Below are positions 38,581-50,511 of a stretch of DNA of 64,000 nt, piece by piece. This DNA comes from Strongyloides papillosus (Eukaryota; Nematoda; Chromadorea; Rhabditida; Strongyloididae): NCBI GenBank assembly GCA_005656395.1, contig SRSI01000001.1, positions 496,001 to 560,000 of the forward strand, in the 5' to 3' direction. Position 1 is the stretch's first letter, and every line of letters begins with the position of its first letter. The position numbers were made by a program, and so were the translations under genes. The notes under the pieces were generated by a model. The model was not told the DNA's origin and did no database searches. It saw only the letters and a list, made by a program, of their open reading frames with translations.

Positions 38581-39600
38581 GTTACTATGAATGAAATTAA
38601 TATCAAAAAATCACTTTCTTATATAGATTTCTAAAAACCATAAACTTTAATAGGTTTATTTAATAACATAAAATGTTTAATAGACTTTATATTTACATTT
38701 CCAACTTCATTAATCGGAACAAAAAGTGCTTTTTATTATTATCGGTTTTATTCTTTTCATCAACAATACAATTTTTTATTTATTAGCTATCACTGGTTTT
38801 AACATTTCTTCTGTAATTGGTACATAAATTTTATTAAATTCCCATAATTATTTGATGCATCCATTTGAATCGCTTTTAAATTATAACTGTTCAGTTACAC
38901 GTCGACTTAAATTTTAAAAAATAGACTTTTTCCTTGATTATCATTTCAAAGTCACTTATTATTTTATAATTTTTATAGTGTAAATTTCAGATTGTTTAAT
39001 TCTATTTTTTTCTTACCAAATAATCATCTAAATCATATAAATGTACGGTTTTATATGGAACATTATTTATGAAAATATATAATAAAAATTCTTTGAATTT
39101 ATGTTGGAGATTTTTTCATTAGCTTAATTGGGAATCTTCTTAATTTAATTCATGTCATATAAAAGTCACAACCCTATTACACAAAAGTATCTATAGTTTA
39201 GAACCCGTGTTGCATCGAAACAGCGTTTGACTGGTATCATGTTCATCGGGTTATCAATTATTTAAACAACGTTTAATTATATAAATTAAGGAGTTTTTAT
39301 AAGAATACAAAATGATATCTAAAAAATTCTAACTGTTTTCTGTTTCACTATGTTTTTAAGGCTATCTATTGATGTCTCTTTTTATCTTTTATCTTAATGA
39401 AATTAATATAATAAACCATAGAAATATTTCATAAATTCTTTTTATTAGTTTATATAACATTTAAAGAATGTTTGTTATTATTTAGGTAGTTGTTGGAAAA
39501 AAAGTTATTAAAATTTGAATTAATATTTAAGAAAATTTGTTTGAATACAAATTAATATACAAAAAAAAATTGTAATATTATTGATTATAATTGGAAAGTA
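38581..39600. other. Intergenic, no gene seen
   Basis: Spacer between two minus-strand genes. The stretch 39195-39260 is less AT-rich than its surroundings but has no reading frame or RNA fold I can support. Confidence 0.45.
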
Positions 39601-40785
39601 TTATTTTACGGCAACAACCGACTTCTGATTTGGTAGCTGCTTACTCTTCTTCTTATCAACCTCTTCAGGGACTTTGGTTTTCTTTTTATTGTCAGTGTCT
39701 GAAGCCTTAGCCTTTTTTTTCTCCTCTTTAACATTGACACTTTTTACTTTTCTTTTATCAGTAGAGTCATCAGCTTTTGTCTTACCACCTGTTGCTACTT
39801 TCTTTTTGGCTCGTTTTTTTTCGATGACCTCTTGATTATTACCATTCTTCTGGTCTTTTTCCTCCGCAACAATCTTTTTATTTTTATCAGCCTCCTCATC
39901 CAATTTTTTCTTTTGTTTATCTTTATCTGTACCCTCAACATCCTTTTTACGTGACACCTCAACATCTTCATCAACTTTTTTTTTCCTCGTTGTTTCTTCT
40001 TTTTTACATTCAGTATCAGCTGCGCGTCGTCTTTTAGTTTTTATAGATTTTTCTTTTTCATCTTTCTTCTTTAATTTCTCATTCTCCGTACAATCATTTT
40101 TTTCAATCTTTTCCTGATCATTTTCCTCATCATTATTTTTAGTCTTTTTTGTCTTTCTAACTTTATCAACAGACTTTTCTTCATTATCTTTTTTTGATTT
40201 AAATATTTCCTCTGACCCACTATCTTTTTTTACCTCCTTATCATTTTCTTTTTTTTCTTTTTTATTTTTTTTCCTAAGACGTCTTTCTTTTATTTCAGTC
40301 ACACCTTTATCTTTATCCTTATCATCTTCCTTATCGTCATCTTTAACTTTTTCTTCATCATCTTTTTTTGATTTAAATATTTCCTCTGACCCACTATCTT
40401 TTTTTACCTCCTTATCATTTTCTTTTTTTTCTCTTTTATTTTTTTTCCTAATACGTCTTTCTTTCATTTCATTCACACCTTTATCTTTATCCTTATCATC
40501 TTCCTTATCGTCATCTTTAACTTTTTCCTCATCATCCTTTTTTTTCCTGCCTCTGGTTTTTTTTTCAATTTTTTCTTCCGGATCACCAACTTCATCGAAC
40601 TCTTTATCATTAATTTCTATATCGTCATAGTCACCATTTTCTTTTTCCTTTTGTCCATTTTGAGATTTCTTATTGCCACCCTTTTTTTTAGGTTTTCTTT
40701 TCGAATTTTTCTTATTAAAATTTGATTCTGGTGCATCAGAAGCACACATCATAATAAGATCCTCTATACCGCCTCCTCTTTCCAT
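39601..40785 (-). CDS. Lysine/glutamate-rich low-complexity protein with tandem repeat
   Basis: Single exon; the first ATG is at 40785, giving 394 residues. The N-terminus (MERGGGIEDLIMMCASDAPE) is the only non-repetitive part. The rest is almost all Lys, Glu and Asp, with many KKK and RKKK clusters, so nuclear or nucleic-acid-associated function is possible but not shown. Two nearly identical units of about 58 residues lie in tandem (each from KKDDEEKVKDDDKEDD to GSEEIFKS), and a third begins but diverges. The repeats are near-identical in DNA too, so the duplication is recent. There is no signal peptide. Function unknown. Confidence 0.7.
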   Translation of the reverse strand: MERGGGIEDLIMMCASDAPESNFNKKNSKRKPKKKGGNKKSQNGQKEKENGDYDDIEINDKEFDEVGDPEEKIEKKTRGRKKKDDEEKVKDDDKEDDKDKDKGVNEMKERRIRKKNKREKKENDKEVKKDSGSEEIFKSKKDDEEKVKDDDKEDDKDKDKGVTEIKERRLRKKNKKEKKENDKEVKKDSGSEEIFKSKKDNEEKSVDKVRKTKKTKNNDEENDQEKIEKNDCTENEKLKKKDEKEKSIKTKRRRAADTECKKEETTRKKKVDEDVEVSRKKDVEGTDKDKQKKKLDEEADKNKKIVAEEKDQKNGNNQEVIEKKRAKKKVATGGKTKADDSTDKRKVKSVNVKEEKKKAKASDTDNKKKTKVPEEVDKKKSKQLPNQKSVVAVK

Positions 40786-41819
40786 AGTTAGTAAAGTATA
40801 CTTCAAATAAAATTCAAGTAATCAATGAATATAATTTCATAATTATTACTCCTATTTATAATTTTTTTTAATGGAAAAAAATGTTAATTTTCAATGCTCA
40901 AAATTAAAATTTATTTTATCATGTAAATTAAATGTAGTTTTTTAATGAAATTTGAGTATTAATTTGTACATTTAAAGTTTTATTAAATGCTTTTTAATAG
41001 TATAAGAATTATCAAAATCTATATATGCAAATTATATATTAATGATAATTAATTTAAAATTATCATTTTCTGTTAAAAACAAATTAAATAATATTTTTTA
41101 TTTTATTATTTGTTTTCATCTTCTACCTTCAAAGTAAATTAAACTTTTATATGAAAACAACTTTATTTTTACATATATTTCTTGTTAATCGTTTAAAAAA
41201 ATTGAATTAATTTGATAGTCCTTTTTTCAAGTACTTCCTATGTTACTATGAAATGTATAGAATTGTTATTCTGTTTTTTATTAATAATTTATAAAATTAT
41301 TTAATATTAAATAATATGAAGATTGTACTTTTTATTTATATAAGTTATGTTAGGATTGTAAACAACTTGAATGTCATAATCACAAGATTTTGTGAATAAC
41401 AGCAAACTTTAATATTATTTGATAACAAAATTTAAAAAAATCCTTTTACAATCTACAAAAATAATAATAACCTAATCAAAAAGTCCAATTTCTGATAAAT
41501 TCAATATATTTTTTATAATTATACTTAAATTTGTATTACAAAAATGAATGAAAATAAATTCTGATTCTTATTTTACTATTTCACCTGTTACAAAAGTAGT
41601 GTCTTCTTAAACATTTAAATACTGTCAGAAATAACAAAAAGATATCATTAATTATTAGCTTGTAAATATCTTAAATAGAAAAAATATAAATTCTACTTGA
41701 TTCATCTTTTTATAGATAGAAAATATATTTAAAATAAACAAATTTTTCTTCGTCATAATCCATTTTAAACTTAACGGATTTTTATAAATAAATTGACAAA
41801 GGATGTGTTTTTTTTCTAA

Positions 41820-42140
41820 CTAGGGGGACCAGATCGTTTCCAATTTTTGTCACAAAAATTGGTCAATTTATCCTTCAAAAAACCCTTTTTAATAAGATTT
41901 TGTTACACGGTTAAGGAAATAAAATGGTTTATATCTCATTCGAAAGTTACAATTCTAAAAATATTAAGACTGATAAAAAACTATCCAAGTTATAGACAAA
42001 TTCTTGGTGGTAGTATTTATTTAAAAAATTCTACGTTGGATGCGTTGAAAGATTAGACAAAGCCATGCGGAAACATGGCCTTTGGCAGGTGTGAAAAAAG
42101 ATAGTAAAGGGAATGTTTTTGGATTAAAATAAATGGTACT
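41820..42140 (+). pseudogene. Possible decayed coding fragment
   Basis: This stretch is clearly less AT-rich than its flanks. It begins just after TTTTTTCTAACTAG, a plausible acceptor, and is open for 79 codons (...KNYPSYRQILGGS...STLDALKD). Protein-like sequence then continues in other frames (LDKAMRKHGLWQV, then KKDSKGNVFGLK), which suggests frameshifts in an old coding segment. I do not recognise the family. It could also be a chance open frame. Confidence 0.3.
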
Positions 42141-45100
42141 GTCTTTAAAAATCGAAAAGAATAAAGGAATATTTTTTTACAAGAAAATATGATAATGACT
42201 CATCGTAATTACTGTATTTAACAGATAATTTAGATTTGAAGAAGGATTTTCCAAAACTTTAAGCTATTACTTCTCGAAATGAATTGTCGCGACGTTAATT
42301 TTTTTGAGAGGAGAAATAAATTGATCATTTTTAAACTTTTAGTGGTCATAAATTTTTCTATCAACTGTGAATATATTGTAATAGAAGTTATGTTTGTTTC
42401 TTTTTTAATATTTTCTAAATTATTCTAACTCATCTATTATATTATTATTCAATTGTATTTTTATAATGTATGTTATTTATACAATGGTGATTAAAAATTA
42501 AAAACCGGGATAATGAAGATTTTGAAGTTACTAGTGTTTTGCTATCAGTCATTAGAATTTTAAGACCAAAAATTATAAACACCGAAAAATTTTTTGATAA
42601 AATAAAAATATTTTAATTTTTAGAGTATGAAAAAAAAATGCTAATTTAATCAGATAGGAATCTGGCTATTACGTCATTATTTTGAAATATTTCCCCTGCA
42701 CAATTTATCTTGAATATTAAAAGTTTTTCAATTAATAATTAAAAACGAATATATTATGTATATTATTTCTTCATGTTTATGTGAGAACAACATAATAATA
42801 TCTATTTCAGAACTTAAACATATTAATCCCCAAGTTTAAGGATAAAAGAGCGTCTTATAAACTTTTTTTTTGTTTGAACTTTTATATTCAAAAATAAGTA
42901 AAAGATTATCTAACATCTTTTTTATCTTTGAAATGTATAGTACTTTTAAAGTAATGTTTACACAAAATATAGAAAAATAAATATTTTATCACTTAATGTA
43001 ATTTCTTTTCCTTTTGATTCTATATGGTGTTGATATTTGAATTTATGATTTTTACTTAAGTACTATTTCTAGAATAACAACTATCATTTGAGGGAGTATA
43101 TCTTTTTCATACATTTTTAATGATATAGTCTTATGTGGTTTCTAAGATCAAATTATGTCTGTCAGTTTTCACTCATGTTTTTTATATATATAACAAACAA
43201 AAAGTTTCTAAGTATTTCTATTTTTTGTGTGTGATTATATCATTATCTATGCCATTTAAATTATGAGTAAAAGAATTAAGAATATTCATTCAAAAGTATA
43301 CTTTAAAATTACATAAAAGAGCTGAAATTTAAAAATAAAAAACAGTGTTAATGTTTTTTATGTAAAAACACTAGTATTTCATACACTCTTTTTATAAAGT
43401 GATAAACATCAATTTATGTGGTTAATGGTTTTGAAAAGTTATTTATAACAAAAAACATATTAATGTAAATATGCATTGTCATAATCACTTTTTAGGAGTT
43501 AAAAAAAAGTTTTGGAGATAATGAAAAAATAATAGAAATTAGAAATAAAAGTATATAATTTAAATAAAAAATAATTAAAATTAAATTACATTATTCTGTA
43601 TTATTTAATTAGAAAGTTTAAAAATAGTGGTAAATTAACTTTAATTAATAAAAGTAATTTATTTATTGTTAAATATTAAATTTCTATTTGTTAAACAAGG
43701 TACAATAACAATACAATTATTTAATAAATAAGAAAAACATCTTTATATATAATTAGGGATATCCCATCGTCATTCTTAAGATTTAAAAATATTTATCACT
43801 ACATTTTGTAGACTTATTTCTTATGTTATCTTAAAAATTTAATTGGATACGTGGGAGTAAAAATTAAAATTATTTCTCATATTCTATATTACACAATACT
43901 ATTTTTAAGAAGTACTTTTAGAAATTTTAATAAAAATATTACATCATAAAATATTTTTAATCATATTAATTTTTGAATTATAAAGATTCATTAAAGTTAC
44001 CACATACTTTATATATGAAGCAGTTACCTACAATTGAAATAGTTGAAATGTAAATTTTTTACCATGTTCCTAATACATTAAAACATTTCAAATATTTTAT
44101 TTTTTTCTATTTTTACTCTTTCATTGTTTTTATAAAAAAGTACATTTCTGTTTTGTTAGAATTTTTTTATTCGTTTAGTTGAAAATAATATAGTTGTTTA
44201 AACTTTATTTTCATTTATATTGTCTAGAGGTATTTTATAAATTTCTATGAATCATTATTTTAATTAATATAAAAAAAGACAAAAAAAATATATTTATGGG
44301 AAATTGATGTATAACAAAATATGCTTAAATGTAATCGTAGATTGAAAAAAGGGAAAAAGTGTGTTAAATATTATCTTAATTATGAATTATATATTACATA
44401 AACAAATAGTACAAAAATGATAAAATTATTGTTGTATATAATGTGATAAATATTTTTTGAGTCTTATTCATTCTTCTTTTTACATCTAAAAATGTTGTCA
44501 ACATTTTGACATGAAAGAAAAAAGTTTTTTTGCACTTTTATTTACGTGTAAATTTCTCGTGACTTTAGGGGTTTAAAAGAAGTTTAATTTATGTATGTAA
44601 ACCATTTTTATTTTTTTCATGTTAGAATACCTCTTGATTATCATTAGATAATTTTGTGACTTGTGTAAAATAGAAATTATTTGCGGTGTTTTTAGTGTTA
44701 AACTATGTTATAATTTTTGGGGTATTCTTAAAATATTAAACTTGTTTTGTTAATAGAATTACAAAGAGGAGAGATTCATGTATAAAATTTCATAAATTTA
44801 AACATGCAACCATCTTTGAATTAATTTGTTGACTGATTAAACTTTAGATGTAAATTAATCATTTCCACATTAAACTCTATGGTACATTATATTCAATCAT
44901 CAAGTGCTTTCAAAAAAATTTTTAATTTTTCTCCTTCATTTATACTGTTCATACTTCATTTCCTTTTCTATTTTTTTAAAGTTTTTTTTTCACTTAAATA
45001 TACAGTTAATTTAACATCCATTTCATTTTAATTATTCTGTTTTCAATAAACATTCCATCTTTCTATTTTTTAATACATATCAAATGCATTTTATTTATTA

Positions 45101-45587
45101 ATTTTTGTTTCTTTAGTCTTTAATATTTTTTAAAAAAATTAATTTTTGTTTTCTCCATCGACTATTTATTAGGAAAGAAATTTATGAAGCATCATTTTTT
45201 AAAAAAGATAGTGTTTAGATGCCATTGATGTATGATAAATATTTTCTACTATATTTATTGCATTGATCAAACTATACATTTAAAATTTTAATATTTAAAA
45301 GAAGAGTTCCATAGAGTATAATTTTAGTTTCCTTTCTTGGACTGTTAGATATCAATTTGAAAAATAATTATAAATAAGTTTAAATATATAAAAATTAATT
45401 TTGTGATATTGTAAAACGCTTAATACCTTTCTAATATCAATAATTTTTTTAATTTACTAATAATAATTTTCTTTTAGATAGAATTTAAAAAAATATTTTA
45501 CAACAAAAAAAATGTAATTTAAATGTAACAGGAAGAATATAGCATTAAATAAATATTTTCAAGAATTGTCTCAAATTTGGTGTATCA

Positions 45588-45702
45588 TATCAAGTTAAGA
45601 AATCAAGCCATTATGTGGGAATATAATCGGGGAATTGAAATCTTAATAAATCAACACAAACTAATAAACTGGGTATGGGTTAATGGCCACCTTAACTTGA
45701 TA
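45588..45702. repeat. Inverted repeat with 12-bp perfect arms
   Basis: TATCAAGTTAAG at 45588-45599 is matched by its exact complement CTTAACTTGATA at 45691-45702. Inside these, GCCATTA and TAATGGC form a second pair. The whole is 115 bp. It could be a small MITE relic or a structured RNA; there is no clear target duplication. Confidence 0.4.
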
Positions 45703-47628
45703 AAGAACATTGTTGCTGGATGATATACTCATAATTATATGAAAAAATATTATTTTTTATTGTGTTTAAAATCCTATATATATTCAAGAAAAGTACAATT
45801 CATGTGGTGGCGTTTGTTATCTTTACAATGGAACAGTTAATTAATGACTATTAATTTAATTTTGAGAGAAAACCATTTTGGTGGGATAATTTCATGGGGA
45901 AATATTTTAGACTAGATTTTGACTAATACAGTTAATTTGACAATATATAAATGAAATATTTTTATGAAATAGAAAATATCTGATTGCATTTAATTAATTA
46001 AAAAGAAAAAAATATTATTATTCCTTAGATTAATTGAAGTAGATGGTATTATTTGATATGGAAAAGAGATAATAATAATCAACATTGCTTAACTTCACAA
46101 TTGAAATTGAAGCTTAAATTTCATTGAGAGCTCCAAACAAATTTTCGATATATTTTGGTTCATCATTTAAAATTACTAACAAAGGAGGATCACATAAAAC
46201 AATTTATCTTTTATAATCATTAATCAAACAATAAACTTGCTCTCTGAGCATAGTAACTCAGAACAAACTTGAAATATTTATGGTAGATAAATTTTTAAGA
46301 TCAAATAGAAAGTGTCAATTCTTTTTTACAGTTTTTAGACAAAATTATAATGGTACTTATTATATTTTTTAGCATGCGCTTAAATCAATCATCACATACA
46401 ATAATACATATCAATTCTTTTTTAAACTTATCAAACTAGTTAGTGAAATTAAAAAAAAAAGTAGTATGTACAGGAAATTGGGAGGACGGTACGATGAAGA
46501 GGTGGATGTAAGAGACAGTACACATAATGTTAAATATATTAAGAAATATCATTTTTGCTTATTTACTTTCTTTACTATCACAATTAAATTAAAAGGATAA
46601 CAAAATTGTTAAACGGTAGATTCGAAATATGAAGGCAATCAGACTGTATGGAGAGTCTTTTCTTGACTATTAATTTTATATCACTTAATTTTAAACATAA
46701 ATAGATATTTTAATTGTAAACTCTATAATTACAAAATAAAATCATCCAAAAAAATATTAATTTTTTAAAAAAAAGTTCTCAACAAGCTTAAATATATCAA
46801 CATTTTCAAGAAGTAAAAGGAATATTATAGTTAATTTACTATATTCTAATATTCAGATCAGTTATTCTTGGTTTTTGATTGAAAAATACATAAGATGTCT
46901 CATATGATAATTTTAATATTTTAATAATAAATTGTTATTTAACAAAAATTCTAAAAAAAATCCTCTTTTAAAAAGACAAGTTTATCATTTTCCCCAATTT
47001 TCTTTCAACAATAAAAAATGTTTAATAAAAATTTCCAGGTATTGCCGAAAAAAAACTTGCATTAAAAATAATCTAAATATAAAAGAAAATTTCTGTATGA
47101 AAAAAAAATACATGACCGGATACAGCTTATCTAACATTTTCTAATCACACAAAATTGATAAAAATTTCTTTTACCATTGTTTCTTACAATATAAATGTTT
47201 AGTAATTGTTTGGAAGAATGATTTTGATATGCGAATGAATAGTTTAATTATTGTTGGTGAAAAGACAATTTGTGTCGAAATATTCTCTTAACAATAACGT
47301 TGTTTAAACGTTAATTTCAAAATTTCCAATTAAATCATTGCCAATTTTCTACTTCCTTTGCCATATTATTTTTAATACTATAATATTAAGAGTTTTTTTA
47401 TCGTAGAGTTAATCTTTCCATTTACCATTTATTTTTTAAGGATGTAGGTGAAATAGCTTTTTTCCTGTATTAATATGTTGGCGTACTTTCTTTTTAAACA
47501 AATAATATGAAATATTCGAAGGATGTTTTGTTTTATTTCAAAAAGATAAATAACCAAATGTTTTATAATTCTATGCCAACATAAAAGTAGTGTTTTATTT
47601 TTCACCGTAGATTTGACAGATAAAAAAG

Positions 47629-48765
47629 ATGTATTCTCAGATGTATCCTAGTAAAGTTCCACGAGATAATATTAAATCGAAAGGTAAAGACCGATCAATT
47701 CGTAAACATTGTCATATTTTTATTGATTATATAGCTATTAATCATCTATAATACTTTTCAGGAGCCAATAATACTTCTTATGAAATGGACTCAACAGTAA
47801 CATTTGAATCTACCTGGGAAGTATCAAAAGCTGAAATATTCAAGGACCTGTTTCTTTCTCTACAAAGCCCTATATTCCATAATAATCAAAATGAAGAAAC
47901 TAAATGGCGTCTAAATGTTCATCGCCGTATTGATGCCGATAAAGGTGATGAATTTTTTTCGTTCTTCCTAAATTTGGAAAATAGTTTGCCGGAGAAAACA
48001 AAGGCTAAATTCAAACTTAGTCTTTTAAATAAAAGACAAGAAAAAGTATTACCAAAAGAATCACCTGTTGAAAATATACATGGTCGGGAATTGTGCCACT
48101 CATTTTTTGATTTTTTTGGTAAAAAATATATAAATAACAATTCTTCTGACCTGTTATTTGACGGCAATTTAAAAATATCCTGTGAAATTACACTTTACGG
48201 TGACTCAAAGGATAAAAACAATTCTCAAAACCCTACTCCAGTATTAGATACCAGCAAACTATTATTTTCTCAACAATATTCTGATTTTACAATAACTGTC
48301 GATGGTGTTGATTTGAAAGCACACAAAATGGTTTTATCACTTCGTTCACCAGTCTTCGATGCAATGTTTAATAGTAATATTCAAGAAAGTCAATCAAACA
48401 GGGTAGAAATAAAAGATTTTGGTATTAATGTTGTAAGAGAAATGTTAACATATATTTACACGAATACTTGTCCAAAGATAAAAGAATTAGCCTTAGAACT
48501 AATGATGATAGCAGACAAATACGGCATAAATGATTTGAAAAAGATTGCAGATGAGCAATTATATCAAAGTCTATGTGAAGGAAACGCATGCGATTACCTT
48601 ATCGTTGCTCATACTTATTCAAATAATAGACTGAAGGATTTTTGCCTTGATTTCATTGTTTTAAATGCTCAAAATATAGTCAAAAAGAAAAATTGGAGAG
48701 AATTTGTCGTGAAATATCCACCGCTGTTGGAAAGTTTATTGAAAAGAGCACTGAAAATAGGATAA
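47629..48765 (+). CDS. BTB/POZ protein, probably MATH-BTB (SPOP-like)
   Basis: Exons 47629-47683 and 47762-48765 join in phase 1 across a 78-bp intron to give 352 residues. The BTB domain starts near residue 185: SDFTITVDGVDLKAHKMVLSLRSPVFDAMF, broken here as SDFTITV, LKAHKMVL and SPVFDAMF, then IKDFGINVVREMLTYIYT. A BACK-like helical tail follows (LMMIADKYGINDLKKIADEQL). The first 170 residues have the order and spacing of a divergent MATH domain (LFLSLQSP, WRLNVHRR, FFSFFLNLE, ISCEITLYG). Such proteins are CUL3 ubiquitin-ligase adaptors; these genes are much expanded in nematodes. It converges on the small gene at 48893. Confidence 0.85.
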
Positions 48766-48892
48766 ATATTTTATTTCTTTTTTATATTATTTGGTTCTAT
48801 AACTTTTAACTTCTTGTGATTATAATTTTATATTTGAAATAAAAATTGTGAGATCGGGAAGTGTTGTAAAAAGAAACAATAACAATAAAACC

Positions 48893-49169
48893 TTATCTAT
48901 TAAGATAATATTGAATAGCTATAGCAATAGAAACTATAGAAATAGATACGCCTAGAGATGTTAGAAGTTTTTTCATATATTCCCATTGAGCCTTTGATGA
49001 ATCATGGGTTTTTTCATGTTCACGTTGCCTCCTAGCCATATCAGCTATCATTGAAGCTCTGTAAAGATTTGACAAATAAAAATCATTTATATTTGTGATA
49101 AAAGCAACAAACAAACCTTGCTTTTTTTGCATCATCAGAGTTAATTTCAGTACCATCTGCTAATTTCAT
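48893..49169 (-). CDS. 72-residue tail-anchored membrane microprotein
   Basis: Exons 49169-49117 and 49058-48893 join in phase 2 over a 58-bp intron (GTTTGT...TTACAG). The N-terminal 50 residues are charged and helical (ASMIADMARRQREHEKTHDS) and the C-terminus is one membrane helix (LGVSISIVSIAIAIQYYL) ending in NR. The topology is that of a tail-anchored ER or mitochondrial microprotein. I do not recognise the family. It is divergent from CIAO1 with only about 210 bp between the start codons, so the two may share a promoter. Confidence 0.7.
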
Positions 49170-49381
49170 TTTTTTAAAAAGTAATACTGGTAATATTTAT
49201 TAATAATATAAATTCTGACAAATCTTCTTTATACGTTGAAGTAATATCATGCCACACTATTCAAAATGTATTTTCGTGATAAGACAATAATGATAAAAAT
49301 ATCAAACTTTTACTTTTAAGGTAAACTTCCTCTGTCACTATCATTTTGTTTTATTTATCTAAAAAAAGATATCAAAACAAA

Positions 49382-50511
49382 ATGACATCAAAGATTGTTT
49401 CGACAGCCTACCACAATCAGGATGCATCATTTTGCCGTGTATGGTGCATAAAATGGGATCCAAATGGAAGTTTGCTAGCAACATGTGGTGCTGACAAAAC
49501 AATAAAAATTTGGAAATTTCAAGGTACTTTTTTTTATAAATAATAAAATTTAAAAATATATATAACATTTTTTTATTTTAGATAATCAGCTAGAAAAAGT
49601 AGACAAAATTATTGGAGATCAATTACGTACAATAAGATCGTTATCATTTTCACCTTGTGGAAAATTTTTGGCATCTGCTAGTTTTGATGCCACTATTATT
49701 ATATATGAAAAAGAAAGTGATACTTTTTCAGAACTCCATAGATTAGAAGGTCACGAATCAGAGGTAAAATGTTGCCAATATTCACCCTCTGGAAAATTTA
49801 TTGCTACATGTTCAAGAGATAAAAGTCTTTGGGTATGGCAAGGTAATTATAAAGATTTTTTTATTTATTAATCAATATTTTATTCATGATAGTTGATGAG
49901 GAAGAGGATCTAGAAGTTTTATCAATACTTCAATCACATTCAGGTGACGTGAAATGTGTTACATGGCACCCAACTGACGATGTATGTTTAAATCTATTTT
50001 CTTTAATTTTTTATTATTTTAATAGATTTTAATATCTTCATCATACGATAATTCAATAATCCTTTACACATACGATGGAGAGGAATTCGTCACAACACAA
50101 ACAATTTCAAACGCTCACACATCAACAGTATGGGGAATTGATTTTAACAGTGATGGCACCTACCTTGTATCATCAGGTGCCGATGGTAAGATAAAAATTT
50201 TTAAAAAAGTCAACGGAAATACTTTGAGTGATTGTAAATTAAAAGAAATCATTGAATTTGAGGTACCAAATTGTAAATGGCCTTTATATACAGTTGAATG
50301 GAATAAAAATACTGGTTTAATTGCTGTTGGTGGTGGTGATAAAAAACTACGGATACTTTCATTTGATAGTGAAAATGAGATTTTGACATTAAAAGAAGAA
50401 ATTAAACTTGAAGATGAGATTAATAGCATATCCTGGTCACCTCGTTTGATTAATAATTTAGCATGTGCCTTAGATAATGGACAGATAGTTGTCGTTGAAG
50501 TTGATTTATAA
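49382..50511 (+). CDS. ciao-1: CIAO1, cytosolic iron-sulphur assembly WD40 protein
   Basis: Exons 49382-49523, 49582-49842, 49893-49981 and 50026-50511 join in phases 1, 1 and 0 to give 325 residues. The WD40 repeats match CIAO1/Cia1: [21 protein letters not shown], shortened here to [15 protein letters not shown], then [48 protein letters not shown] and [12 protein letters not shown]. Seven blades are expected and fit the length. CIAO1 is the scaffold of the CIA targeting complex with FAM96B/CIAO2B and MMS19, which hands 4Fe-4S clusters to nuclear and cytosolic proteins. The introns are 44-58 bp. Confidence 0.95.

Larger units (their letters stand above)
40807..47628. other. Long intergenic region
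   Basis: About 6.8 kb without a supported gene. It contains a possible decayed coding fragment (41820-42140) and an inverted repeat (45588-45702), both listed separately. The rest is AT-rich with homopolymer runs. Confidence 0.5.

Noticed and set aside
46932..47144. Open frame of 70 codons
   Set aside because: Lys/Asn-rich composition typical of random AT-rich DNA; no domain and no convincing splice or start context.
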